Of a stretch of DNA of 61,271 bases, positions 16,990-24,319 are shown piece by piece. Every line of letters begins with the position of its first letter. Position 1 is the first letter of the stretch. Position numbers and translations under genes: made by a program. Under the pieces are notes generated by a model. It did no database searches and was not told where the DNA came from. It saw only the letters and a list, made by a program, of their open reading frames with translations. The DNA is taken from positions 1 through 61,271 of the forward strand of contig JAGAFU010000009.1 in NCBI GenBank assembly GCA_017627955.1. Reading direction: 5' to 3'. Origin of the DNA: Bacteroidales bacterium (lineage in GTDB: Bacteria; Bacteroidota; Bacteroidia; Bacteroidales; UBA932).

Positions 16990-17691
16990 ATGTGGCCATT
17001 TTCCCCGCACAGGTCTCTTTTGTCGTCCAGAATCTTTGAAGGCTTCACTGATTGTCATTCCCACATACTTCCCGGAGTCGATGATGGGGTAAAGCGGCTG
17101 GATGAGTCTTTGGAGATTCTTGACCGCTACGAGGAATTGGGCATCAGGTCGGTCTGGCTGACACCTCACATAATGGAGGATATTCCTAACTCGACGGCTG
17201 ATCTTCGGGCCCGGTTCGAGGCTCTTTGTTCGGCCTACCACGGTTCTGTCGAGCTTCATTTAGGGGCGGAGAATATGATCGACACTCTGTTCGAGAAGCG
17301 TTTGGCTGACAATGATTTCCTCCCAATGGGCGCCAAGTTGGACCATCTTTTGGTCGAGACTTCGTATTTCACTCCGCCTTATGGTTTCCACGACACTTTG
17401 GAGAAGGTGAAGGCCCTCGGGTATTTCCCTGTTCTCGCGCATCCGGAGAGGTACGTCTACATGAACTCCCAGGACTATGACACATTGAAAGAGATGGGTA
17501 TTCTTTTCCAGCTTAACCTGTTTTCTCTCGCCGGGTATTACGGATCTTCTGTCAAGCACACGGCCGAGTCCCTTCTCAAGAAAGACTACTACGACTTCGC
17601 GGGCACCGACATCCACACCATCTCCATGCTTGGCCGCTGGCCCCTCCGCCCAATCTCTCCCAAGCATCTCCCCACATTCAACACTCTCTAG
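16990..17691 (+). CDS. PHP-family tyrosine-protein phosphatase (CpsB/YwqE type)
   Basis: 233 residues starting two bases after the dehydratase stop. PHP metal motifs are present: DCHSHILPGVDDG (about 18-30), TPHIMEDI, AENMID, AHPERY and FAGTDIHT near the end. The family dephosphorylates the tyrosine-rich tail of capsule kinases. No kinase is in the locus and the Wzz protein here has no kinase domain, so the partner must be elsewhere. It ends 8 bases before the end of the convergent DUF4252 gene. Confidence 0.85.
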   Translation: MWPFSPHRSLLSSRIFEGFTDCHSHILPGVDDGVKRLDESLEILDRYEELGIRSVWLTPHIMEDIPNSTADLRARFEALCSAYHGSVELHLGAENMIDTLFEKRLADNDFLPMGAKLDHLLVETSYFTPPYGFHDTLEKVKALGYFPVLAHPERYVYMNSQDYDTLKEMGILFQLNLFSLAGYYGSSVKHTAESLLKKDYYDFAGTDIHTISMLGRWPLRPISPKHLPTFNTL

Positions 17692-17699
17692 ACCGCTCC

Positions 17700-18191
17700 C
17701 TAAAGCAGGTCTTTGCCCACCGTCGCGACGGCGTTCTCAACATCCTCCCTATTCATAAGTCCATCAATTCCGATGAACACCGATTCTCCGGAATCGAAAA
17801 CCGTAAGAAGGAGGCTCTTGAGAAACCGCTCGTCTCCCAGTGACAAGATGTTGACTTTCTGACCCTTACTCTTAACCTCCATTAAGGTCTCGAATTTTCC
17901 GCCGCCAACAATTTTTGTGACATCCTTGGATATTTTTTCCGCCAAGGAGGCATCCTCTGTCTGTAGCATGTAAAAGCCAGTCATCGACTTGATTAGCGGA
18001 GCGAGGTCCAAGCCGTTATCTTCAATCCTTACTTCCGGGAGCTTCCCGATCATCTTGAACATCGCCGGTGAGATATAGACGGCAGACACGAGGTCGTTGT
18101 CGGAATATTTCTGGTAGATGGTCTTGTAGTCCTGGGCAGAGGCGCTTAAAGCGGCCAGGGCAATTATTATTGAGAATATTATGCGTTTCAT
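17700..18191 (-). CDS. DUF4252 secreted protein, distal gene of the sigma operon
   Basis: 163 residues with a signal peptide (MKRIIFSIIIALAALSASAQ). The rest has the DUF4252 pattern: FKMIGKLPEVRIEDNGLDLAPLIKSMTGFYML, a KISKDV helix, then FETLMEVKSKGQKVNIL. The role of DUF4252 is not known. The start overlaps the end of the anti-sigma gene by four bases, so they are translationally coupled. A second, diverged DUF4252 gene heads the operon. Confidence 0.8.
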   Translation of the reverse strand: MKRIIFSIIIALAALSASAQDYKTIYQKYSDNDLVSAVYISPAMFKMIGKLPEVRIEDNGLDLAPLIKSMTGFYMLQTEDASLAEKISKDVTKIVGGGKFETLMEVKSKGQKVNILSLGDERFLKSLLLTVFDSGESVFIGIDGLMNREDVENAVATVGKDLL

Positions 18192-18511
18192 TTTGATATA
18201 TTATTCATTTGGTTATTAACTATTTCCGTAAAAGAGATCAAGGCTTTTTCGACTTCCGCATAGGCCAGGGCAGGGTCATCGAAAGTGTCTTTCAGGGTGT
18301 TCGGCCTGTAATTGACCGCGATGGCTACGACAAGGATAATTGAAGCAGCGGCTCCGGCAAGCCAGAGGAGCCGGCCGTGAAGGACCTTTTTCTCATGGAT
18401 GGAAGATCTGATCCTGTCTTCAAGTCCTTCCGGCACCGCGACCGATTCGTCGAGCGAGATCCGCTCGAGATCTTCTGTTGTCAGTTTCTCAATTTCATCT
18501 ATTGTCTTCAT
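18188..18511 (-). CDS. Probable membrane anti-sigma factor
   Basis: 107 residues. A cytosolic N terminus rich in charged residues (DEIEKLTTEDLERISLDESVAVPEGLEDRI) is followed by one membrane helix (LLWLAGAAASIILVVAIAV, about 48-66) and a short periplasmic tail. The position directly after an ECF sigma gene, with a 17-base overlap, and the topology support an anti-sigma role. No zinc-binding HxxxCxxC motif is present. The inference is from context; sequence similarity alone is weak. Confidence 0.6.
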   Translation of the reverse strand: MKTIDEIEKLTTEDLERISLDESVAVPEGLEDRIRSSIHEKKVLHGRLLWLAGAAASIILVVAIAVNYRPNTLKDTFDDPALAYAEVEKALISFTEIVNNQMNNISK

Positions 18512-19007
18512 CGCTTGTCATTCTTTTGAGTTTCTTTCTGGCCTCACTTAATTTTACTCTCACATTGATTTCTGAAAGTCCTGTAAGCTGCGCTATCTGG
18601 GGATAGGACATATTCTCGAAAACCCTCATTTCCAACACTTTCCGCTGTTTTTCAGGGAGCCTGGCCATACATTCCCGTATCATCTTGAGATTCTCCCGGT
18701 TTATCAGCCCTTCATCCAATGTCTCGTCCGGGGCTGTCACCGAAGCCAATATCTCCGTATCGGGGTGGACAGTCCGGGATCGTGAGGCGCTGCGGACCCT
18801 GTCAAGGCAGATGTTCTTTATCATGGTCAGCCCAAGAGCCAGCGGATTATTTATCGTTCCGAAGGAGTCCTTTCTTTTCCAGAGTTTCACGAAAAGGTCC
18901 TGGACCGCGTCCTGCGCCTCGGCTTCAGACTCCAGGATGTAGTAAGCTACCCTGAAGAACCTCCCTGCCAGAGGTAACCAGACCTTATTGAACTCTTCGG
19001 GACCCAT
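18495..19007 (-). CDS. ECF-family RNA polymerase sigma factor
   Basis: 170 residues. Sigma region 2 is FFRVAYYILESEAEAQDAVQDLFVKLWKRKDSF (about 17-49). Region 4 is LPEKQRKVLEMRVFENMSYPQIAQLTGLSEINVRVKLSEARKKLK, with a clear helix-turn-helix (about 117-161). It lies between a DUF4252 gene (4 bases upstream) and the anti-sigma gene. An ECF factor coupled to its anti-sigma usually regulates its own operon; no conserved target promoter could be read here. Confidence 0.9.
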   Translation of the reverse strand: MGPEEFNKVWLPLAGRFFRVAYYILESEAEAQDAVQDLFVKLWKRKDSFGTINNPLALGLTMIKNICLDRVRSASRSRTVHPDTEILASVTAPDETLDEGLINRENLKMIRECMARLPEKQRKVLEMRVFENMSYPQIAQLTGLSEINVRVKLSEARKKLKRMTSDEDNR

Positions 19008-19011
19008 GGGC

Positions 19012-19524
19012 TTATTTGCTGTGTGTCTCTAAGAAACCAGCCACGTCCCCAGTCTTGATAAGGCCGCTTACGCAGATCAGGGCTCCGCTTCCTGGAGCAT
19101 TGATTATCAAGTTCTTGATGTCTCCGCCGTCATCGGTAGGGACCGCGAAGATCTGGACTTTATCGTTTCCGTCTTTTGCCTCGACGAGAAGGAACTCCTT
19201 TTTCAGAACTTTGGAGAGTCTCGACTCGAAGTCCCGTTTGACACTGGCTTCACAGTCTTCGTAGCTGGCGATGGAGACTTGCTTGACGTCCCGCATCAGA
19301 TCCAGAAGCTCTCGGGTATCCTTGTCGGCGCTCTGCCTCATCGCGGCTTTCACGATGGAAAGGCCGATTCTTCCGAGGTTAATCAGTTGAAAATCAGTGT
19401 TGCTGGAATATTCTTTCATCAGCATGGTGACCCGCCTGCCGTGGTCGATGGCGGAGGCTTGGGTCGGGGCGATCAGGCCAACTATAGTGAGCAGCCCAAT
19501 AATGGTTATGAATATCTTTCTCAT
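19012..19524 (-). CDS. DUF4252 secreted protein, first gene of the sigma operon
   Basis: 170 residues from the ATG at 19524. The upstream in-frame TTG at 19551 would lie upstream of and read through the promoter, so it is rejected. The N terminus MRKIFITIIGLLTIVGLIAPTQASA is a signal peptide. The remainder shows the DUF4252 pattern (STNTDFQLINLGRIGLSIVKAAM-like helix, KEFLLVEAKDGNDKVQIFAV, then KNLIINAPGSGALICVSG). The -7 box is only six bases before the ATG, which implies a leaderless message. Confidence 0.78.
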   Translation of the reverse strand: MRKIFITIIGLLTIVGLIAPTQASAIDHGRRVTMLMKEYSSNTDFQLINLGRIGLSIVKAAMRQSADKDTRELLDLMRDVKQVSIASYEDCEASVKRDFESRLSKVLKKEFLLVEAKDGNDKVQIFAVPTDDGGDIKNLIINAPGSGALICVSGLIKTGDVAGFLETHSK

Positions 19525-19530
19525 TTTCCG

Positions 19531-19538
19531 CGAATATA
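19531..19538 (-). promoter_or_regulatory. -7 box TATATTCG of the sigma operon, next to the start codon
   Basis: On the minus strand TATATTCG is followed by six bases and then ATG. With the usual few bases between -7 box and transcription start, the mRNA would begin at or just before the start codon. Confidence 0.5.
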
Positions 19539-19600
19539 CTTTTTTCCGCAATTCGATAATATAGACGGAAAACTAAAAGAATTGTTATGCCCAAGCAACA

Positions 19601-19685
19601 AGATTCTTCGCTCCCGCTCAGAATGACAGGCCCCGATGGTTTTCTTGGCGGGGCGGAGATCCTTCGTTGACGCTCAGAATGACAG
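19601..19685 (-). repeat. Extragenic repeat family B, two copies
   Basis: Copies at 19601-19630 and 19658-19685, each ending GCTCAGAATGACAG, separated by a GC-rich spacer. They lie after the NAD-synthetase stop and before the divergently placed sigma operon. The same repeat is found at 4927-4993 and 46725-46755. Confidence 0.75.
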
Positions 19686-19696
19686 TGGCGCTGGGG

Positions 19697-21832
19697 CTAT
19701 AGCTTTTCGAGTTCGGAGATCCAGAGCTGGACTTTGGCGTCGGAGGGCATCCGGAAATCGCCTCTGGGTGAGAAGCTTACCGGGCTGATCTTCGGGCCGT
19801 CGGGCATGCAGGAGCGTTTGAACTGTTGTGAGAAGAATCTCCAATAGAACTTCTTCAGCCACTTGAGGATGGTCTCTTTGTCGTAAGTGTTATGCGCCTG
19901 CGGCAAGACCGCCCCTGACGAGCATTTTCCCGGGTAGGGCGCGGAGCGTAGCGAGGCAGGAGCGGTGCTTGCCGCAGCTGAATCGGCACCGAACGCCCTG
20001 CAGGCGAGGAAGTAGATCTTGGAAGGGGAGTAGCCGTGGAGCATCAGGTTGTAGATGAAGAAGTCGTGAAGCTCGTACGGACCAATCAGATCCTCAGTCT
20101 TCTGCTGAATCTCACCTTTAGAATCAGCCGGCATAAGTTCCGGACTGATAGGCGTTTCCACGATGTCAATCAAGATTTCGGCCGCGGAACGCCCACCGGA
20201 AGGCGAAGGAGCCGTGAAAACATTCTGAGCCGCCCAGCGGACCAGATGCTTGATCAGAGTCTTTGGCACAGAGGCGTTTACACCGTACATCGACATGTGG
20301 TCCCCATTGTAAGTGCACCAGCCTAGAGCCAGCTCGGAAAGATCTCCCGTCCCAACGACCAGGCCGTTTTCCTGGTTCGAGATGTCCATCAGAATCTGGG
20401 TCCTCTCACGCGCCTGGGCGTTTTCGTAAGTGGAATCCATGACTTTGGGATCATGCCCGATGTCCTTGAAATGCTGTTCCACCGCAGGCACGACAGAAAT
20501 CTCCCTGGAAGTCACCCCAAGGGCCTCCATCAGATCCGTGGCGTTAGATTTCGTCCTGACCGTGGTCCCAAGTCCTGGCATAGTGATCCCGATAATCCCG
20601 GAACGATCCAGCCCAAGCTTGTCGAAAGCCATGGCTGTCACGATCAAAGCCAGAGTGCTGTCAAGGCCACCTGATATTCCCAGAACAGCCTTCTTGCAGC
20701 CGATGTGCTCCATCCTCGCCGCGAGCCCAGTGGATTGGATCGCGAGAATCTCCTTGCAAGCCTCAGCCTCCTCGATCGGATCGTCCTCGGGCAGGAATGG
20801 ATGCGGCTCCACTTTGCGGAAGAGCGCTGCCGAGAAATCGGTCGGAGCGGGCTCCCCGAGCTCAAAGCGGCAGTAAAGGTTGGAATATTCACAGGCGGAA
20901 GTGCCGTCCGGCGCCATGCCCCGGAATGAGTTCTTCTTCTGGCGGTGAACCCCGATTTTCTCGATGTCGATGTCGGCGAAGGTGATTGAGTCCTGCATCT
21001 GGAACCGTTCGTTCTCGGCCAGCAGCTCCCCGTCCTCGCAGACGATGGCTGAACCGCCGTAGACAGTGTCCATCGTGGACTCACCGTAACCGGCTGAGCA
21101 ATAGACATATCCGGAGACGGTACGCCCGGACTGGTTGATCACGAACTCGCGGCGCTTGCGGTTCTTGCCGGCGACTTCGTTGGAAGCCGAGATGTTGACG
21201 ATCACCTGCGCCCCTGAAGGAGCGAGGAAGGAGGATGGCGGAACGGGAGTCCAGAAATCCTCGCATATCTCAATGCCGAAAGTGGTTCGTCCGATCGAGA
21301 ACAACAGGTTGGGGGAGAGGTTGCAGCGCTGTCCGCAATATTTCGTCACAGAGTCGAAACCATCTCTGTAGTAATCCTTTCCGTCATCGACGAAACGCCC
21401 GACCCTGGTGTTGGAAGGAGACAGGAAATCGGATCCAGAGGCGAACCAGCGTCCCTCGTCAAACTCCGCGTAGGTGGGAAGATAGATCTTCGGGACTATT
21501 CCTTTGATCCCTCCGTTCCGGATCACGATAGCGCAGTTGTAGAGCCGCCCCCTGTAACGGACGGGAGCGCCCACGACAACGGTGACGTGTTTGCCCCGTG
21601 TGTGGACCGCTATCTTCTTGACTGCTTCCTCCGAAGCTGTCAGCAGGAGGCTTTGCCCGAACAAGTCCAGGCAGGTGTAGCCTGTCACGGAGAGCTCCGG
21701 AAAGACCACCAGCGAGGCTTCCCGCTCCTCGGCCTTGTCTATGAGCCCGATGATGGCGTCGCTGTTGTAATCGACATCAGCTATTTTTACCCGCGGCACG
21801 GCAGCCGCGACCCTGAAAAATCCGTAATCCAT
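19697..21832 (-). CDS. nadE: Glutamine-dependent NAD+ synthetase
   Basis: 711 residues. The N-terminal nitrilase-type glutaminase has its Glu in VVFPELSVTGYTC, Lys in GIVPKIYLPTY and Cys in GIEICEDFW. The C-terminal ammonia-dependent synthetase has the P-loop GISGGLDSTLAL (about 386-397) and GTGDLSELALGWCTYNGD. It makes NAD+ from nicotinate adenine dinucleotide with glutamine. Oddly, about 32 residues rich in Ala/Ser/Pro (roughly 614-645) separate RAFG from NTYDKETILKWLKKFYWRFF. In relatives these parts adjoin. The extra segment coincides with a palindrome in the DNA. The frame is kept and the downstream motif SPRGDFRMPSDA is intact. Confidence 0.92.
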   Translation of the reverse strand: MDYGFFRVAAAVPRVKIADVDYNSDAIIGLIDKAEEREASLVVFPELSVTGYTCLDLFGQSLLLTASEEAVKKIAVHTRGKHVTVVVGAPVRYRGRLYNCAIVIRNGGIKGIVPKIYLPTYAEFDEGRWFASGSDFLSPSNTRVGRFVDDGKDYYRDGFDSVTKYCGQRCNLSPNLLFSIGRTTFGIEICEDFWTPVPPSSFLAPSGAQVIVNISASNEVAGKNRKRREFVINQSGRTVSGYVYCSAGYGESTMDTVYGGSAIVCEDGELLAENERFQMQDSITFADIDIEKIGVHRQKKNSFRGMAPDGTSACEYSNLYCRFELGEPAPTDFSAALFRKVEPHPFLPEDDPIEEAEACKEILAIQSTGLAARMEHIGCKKAVLGISGGLDSTLALIVTAMAFDKLGLDRSGIIGITMPGLGTTVRTKSNATDLMEALGVTSREISVVPAVEQHFKDIGHDPKVMDSTYENAQARERTQILMDISNQENGLVVGTGDLSELALGWCTYNGDHMSMYGVNASVPKTLIKHLVRWAAQNVFTAPSPSGGRSAAEILIDIVETPISPELMPADSKGEIQQKTEDLIGPYELHDFFIYNLMLHGYSPSKIYFLACRAFGADSAAASTAPASLRSAPYPGKCSSGAVLPQAHNTYDKETILKWLKKFYWRFFSQQFKRSCMPDGPKISPVSFSPRGDFRMPSDAKVQLWISELEKL
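19896..19993 (-). repeat. Palindromic element inserted in frame in nadE
   Basis: On the plus strand CTGCGGCAAG at 19898-19907 is the perfect inverse of CTTGCCGCAG at 19968-19977, extended by CCGC/GCGG with a small bulge. The 60 bases between contain CCCGGG and GCG-rich sequence. It encodes the extra segment of NAD synthetase. It is not related in sequence to the family-A or REP palindromes. Confidence 0.8.
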
Positions 21833-21847
21833 TATGCCTTAATATGA

Positions 21848-22078
21848 TTAAGCGTTGGCGGGATCGTTATCCCTGTCTCTTTCCGAAAGCCGTTCACGTT
21901 CCTTGCGGCGGGCATTGTTGACAGTAACCGCTATGCCCCTGTAGAGGAAATACAATCCGATCAGAAGAATGCAGATGTTGGCCCAGAGCTTTCCGGAACC
22001 GCCGATGAGCATCGCCGCGGCGAATCCTATGATGAACACGGCGAAGACGAAATAGATGAGATTCATGAACTTGACCAT
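21848..22078 (-). CDS. Small membrane protein with two transmembrane segments
   Basis: About 76 residues from the ATG at 22078 (or 72 from 22066). Two hydrophobic helices, NLIYFVFAVFIIGFAAAMLIGG and LWANICILLIGLYFLYRGIAV, are followed by a highly charged tail (RRKERERLSERDRDND). It is not recognised as a named family. It starts four bases after the purine nucleoside phosphorylase stop and ends 15 bases before nadE, so it is part of that operon. Confidence 0.65.
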   Translation of the reverse strand: MVKFMNLIYFVFAVFIIGFAAAMLIGGSGKLWANICILLIGLYFLYRGIAVTVNNARRKERERLSERDRDNDPANA

Positions 22079-22082
22079 GGCG

Positions 22083-22910
22083 CTACAAGCTTTCGATGAG
22101 TTTTGTGAATATGGCGCACATCCTGTCGGCCGCGGCGTCAGCGGCCTTGACGACAGCCTCGCCGTCGTTGACATAATCCGCGGCGTAGTCGTCATGCGCC
22201 TCGTTGGTAACAACCGACATCCCGAACACCCGGACGTTTGAGTGACGGGCGGTGATAACCTCCGGGATGGTGGACATTCCGGTCACATCGCCACCGATGA
22301 TCCGGATGTATTTATATTCCGAAGGAGTCTCGTAGGTGGGACCAGTGCCTCCGTAATATACTCCTTTGTGGACCTTGATTCCCAATTCGGCGGCGATCTT
22401 CTCGGCCCGGGCGATGAGCTCCAGGTCGTAGGGCCTCGTCATGTCGGGGAATCTGGGGCCGAACTCGTCCATGTTGGGGCCTATCAGCGGGTTGGGCTGC
22501 TGGCAGATGTGGTCCTTGATGATCATCAGGTCTCCTACTTTGTAGTCGTAGTTGACTCCGCCGGCGGCGTTGGAGACGAACAGGCACTGGATGCCGAGTA
22601 CGACCATAACCCTTGTTGGCAAGGTCACGAGCTCCATCGGGTAGCCCTCGTAGTAGTGGATGCGTCCCTGCATCATAATGACTTCTTTCCCGGCGATCTC
22701 GCCCACGAGGAAGTTGCCCTTGTGACCGATCGCTGTGGATACGGGGAATCCCGGAATATTCTTGTAGGGGATCACAATCGGATCCTTGACGACGTTCGCG
22801 AGCTTGCCAAGTCCGCTGCCCAAAACGATGCCGACGAGTGGCTTGCGGTCACCGATCTGCTTCTTGACATAATCGGCCGCCTGGTGAATCCTCTCTATCC
22901 TGATGTCCAT
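22083..22910 (-). CDS. Purine nucleoside phosphorylase, trimeric PNP-I type
   Basis: 275 residues. Diagnostic motifs: VLGSGLGKLA near 29-38 for phosphate binding, GRIHYYEGY, SNAAGGVN, GVYYGGTGPTYETPSEY and the base-binding VTNEAHDDYA. The enzyme splits inosine and guanosine to base and ribose-1-phosphate. It lies 12 bases after the MTA/SAH-type deaminase. The deaminase would turn adenosine-type nucleosides into inosine-type products that PNP can take, so the pair fits purine salvage. The length is normal for the family. Confidence 0.92.
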   Translation of the reverse strand: MDIRIERIHQAADYVKKQIGDRKPLVGIVLGSGLGKLANVVKDPIVIPYKNIPGFPVSTAIGHKGNFLVGEIAGKEVIMMQGRIHYYEGYPMELVTLPTRVMVVLGIQCLFVSNAAGGVNYDYKVGDLMIIKDHICQQPNPLIGPNMDEFGPRFPDMTRPYDLELIARAEKIAAELGIKVHKGVYYGGTGPTYETPSEYKYIRIIGGDVTGMSTIPEVITARHSNVRVFGMSVVTNEAHDDYAADYVNDGEAVVKAADAAADRMCAIFTKLIESL

Positions 22911-22922
22911 GATTATTGATAT

Positions 22923-24251
22923 TTAAAGTTGATTTACAATTGTTTCCAATGATTGACGACCGCCTTCGAGGATGTCCTCCTCGCCTTGCACCTTCCTGTC
23001 ACGCATCACAAGACGTCCTCCCGCTATGAGCGAGGAGATGCAGTCGCTGTGGGCTGAATAGATGAAGTTGGCCAGGAATGGGGCGGGGGAAAGGAAGAAG
23101 GTGCTGTCGGTGTCGATGATCTGGATGTCGGCGTCCCAGCCTTCCTCTATCTTCCCGGTCTTGAGCCCGAGGGCTTTCCCTCCGTTGATGGTCACCATGT
23201 TCAGCAACTCGTTCAGTGGCAGGACCGTAGGATCGTCCCGCCAGGCTTTCTCCACGATCGCGGCGGTTTTCATCGCCTCGAGCATGTCCAGGTTGTTGGA
23301 TGAGGCGCAGCCGTCCGTGCCGAGGCAGACATTCGCTCCGGCGTCCTTGAGCTCTTTGTAAAGAAACCTGTACCCGGAAGCGAGCTTTAGGTTGGAGTTT
23401 ATGTTATGGACGCAGTTGACACCTCGCCTGCCGAGGATCTCCACGTCTTTTTCCGAGAGCCAGAGGGAGTGGGCCGCGATCACATCCGGCCCCAGGATCC
23501 CTAGGGAGTCGAAATATTCGACGGGGGAGAGGCCTCCGTGCGCGGCTTTGCAATCTTTCACTTCACGGCGGGTCTCGCAGAGATGAATATGGATCCGAAG
23601 TCCTCGCTTCCGGGCAAATTCAGTGGCCCAAAGGATCATCGGCTCGCTCACGGTGTACACGGCGTGGATGCTCACGGCGAATTGTTGCCGTCCGAGATTA
23701 TCCTTGACCATCTCGTACATGGTCGCGCACTCATCTTTCTGCCTCGCGGTAATCTCCGGGTCGAAGTTGTCCAGGCAAGTGTAGGAGAACAAGCCCCTGA
23801 GACCGGTTTCCTCAGTGGCCTTCATGGCCATGCGGGAATGCCAGTACATGTCGTTGAATGAGGTGGTTCCGGTTTTTATCATCTCAAGGTTCGCGACCTT
23901 GGTGGCGCTGTAGACGAAAGGTCTGTCCAGATGGGACTCGATTCTCCAGATGTGGTCCAGCCAGTCGTGGAGGACCATGTCTTCGCCGATTCCCCTCATC
24001 AGGCTCATGGCGGCATGGGTGTGGGCGTTGACGAAGCCCGGCATGGCGGTTTTGCCGGTGCAATCTATGATTAGCCCTTCGACTCCGCTCAGCCCTTCGA
24101 CTCCGCTCAGGGACCGGGAAGGAGTCGAACCATGGTTGGTGAGCGGAGTCGAACCACCCGCCCGGGTTATCTTCGCGATCTTCCCATCCTTGACAAGGAT
24201 GTCAACCTGCTTACCGTCCAGCGTGATGTTTTTGAGAAATATGCTATCCAT
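22923..24251 (-). CDS. mtaD: 5-methylthioadenosine/S-adenosylhomocysteine deaminase-type amidohydrolase
   Basis: 442 residues. The metal site HxH is H77-T-H79 in PGFVNAHTHAAMSLMRG. Further motifs are SIHAVYTVSE, HIHLCETRREV, IAAHSLWLSEKD and LGTDGCASSNNLDM, all typical of the MtaD/SsnA/TrzN group; the exact substrate is inferred. Residues 33-60 (GSTPLTNHGSTPSRSLSGVEGLSGVEGL) are a palindromic element read in frame. It lies in the small beta-sandwich domain between KIAKITRAG and LIIDCTGKTAMPGFVNAH, where relatives have only a short turn. The same peptide is in the Wzi-like protein. It heads the operon with PNP, the small membrane protein and nadE. Confidence 0.87.
   Translation of the reverse strand: MDSIFLKNITLDGKQVDILVKDGKIAKITRAGGSTPLTNHGSTPSRSLSGVEGLSGVEGLIIDCTGKTAMPGFVNAHTHAAMSLMRGIGEDMVLHDWLDHIWRIESHLDRPFVYSATKVANLEMIKTGTTSFNDMYWHSRMAMKATEETGLRGLFSYTCLDNFDPEITARQKDECATMYEMVKDNLGRQQFAVSIHAVYTVSEPMILWATEFARKRGLRIHIHLCETRREVKDCKAAHGGLSPVEYFDSLGILGPDVIAAHSLWLSEKDVEILGRRGVNCVHNINSNLKLASGYRFLYKELKDAGANVCLGTDGCASSNNLDMLEAMKTAAIVEKAWRDDPTVLPLNELLNMVTINGGKALGLKTGKIEEGWDADIQIIDTDSTFFLSPAPFLANFIYSAHSDCISSLIAGGRLVMRDRKVQGEEDILEGGRQSLETIVNQL
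24074..24154 (-). repeat. Family-A palindromic element inside the deaminase gene
   Basis: Read on the minus strand: left arm TTCGACTCCGCTCA, a partial second copy (GGTTCGACTCC), then two right arms TGAGCGGAGTCGAAGGG. It is a slightly longer version of the element in the Wzi-like gene and again leaves the reading frame open. Confidence 0.9.
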
Positions 24252-24268
24252 GGCCTATACCTATTTTC

Positions 24269-24276
24269 CAAATATA
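24269..24276 (-). promoter_or_regulatory. -7 box TATATTTG of the mtaD-PNP-nadE operon
   Basis: TATATTTG on the minus strand, 17 bases before the deaminase ATG, is a perfect match to TAnnTTTG. Confidence 0.6.
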
Positions 24277-24288
24277 AGAAAAAATCGC

Positions 24289-24296
24289 TAATATTG
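24289..24296 (+). promoter_or_regulatory. Possible -7 box TAATATTG for the GH106 gene
   Basis: TAATATTG, one mismatch to TAnnTTTG, 23 bases before the ATG at 24320 and divergent from the mtaD promoter. Confidence 0.4.
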
Positions 24297-24319
24297 TCTA
24301 AAATCAACGACAGAGCTAC

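Noticed and set aside
22242-22919. Plus-strand ORF of 225 codons over the purine nucleoside phosphorylase
   Set aside because: Antisense of a conserved enzyme, with Asp/Val/Gly-rich translation typical of shadow frames.
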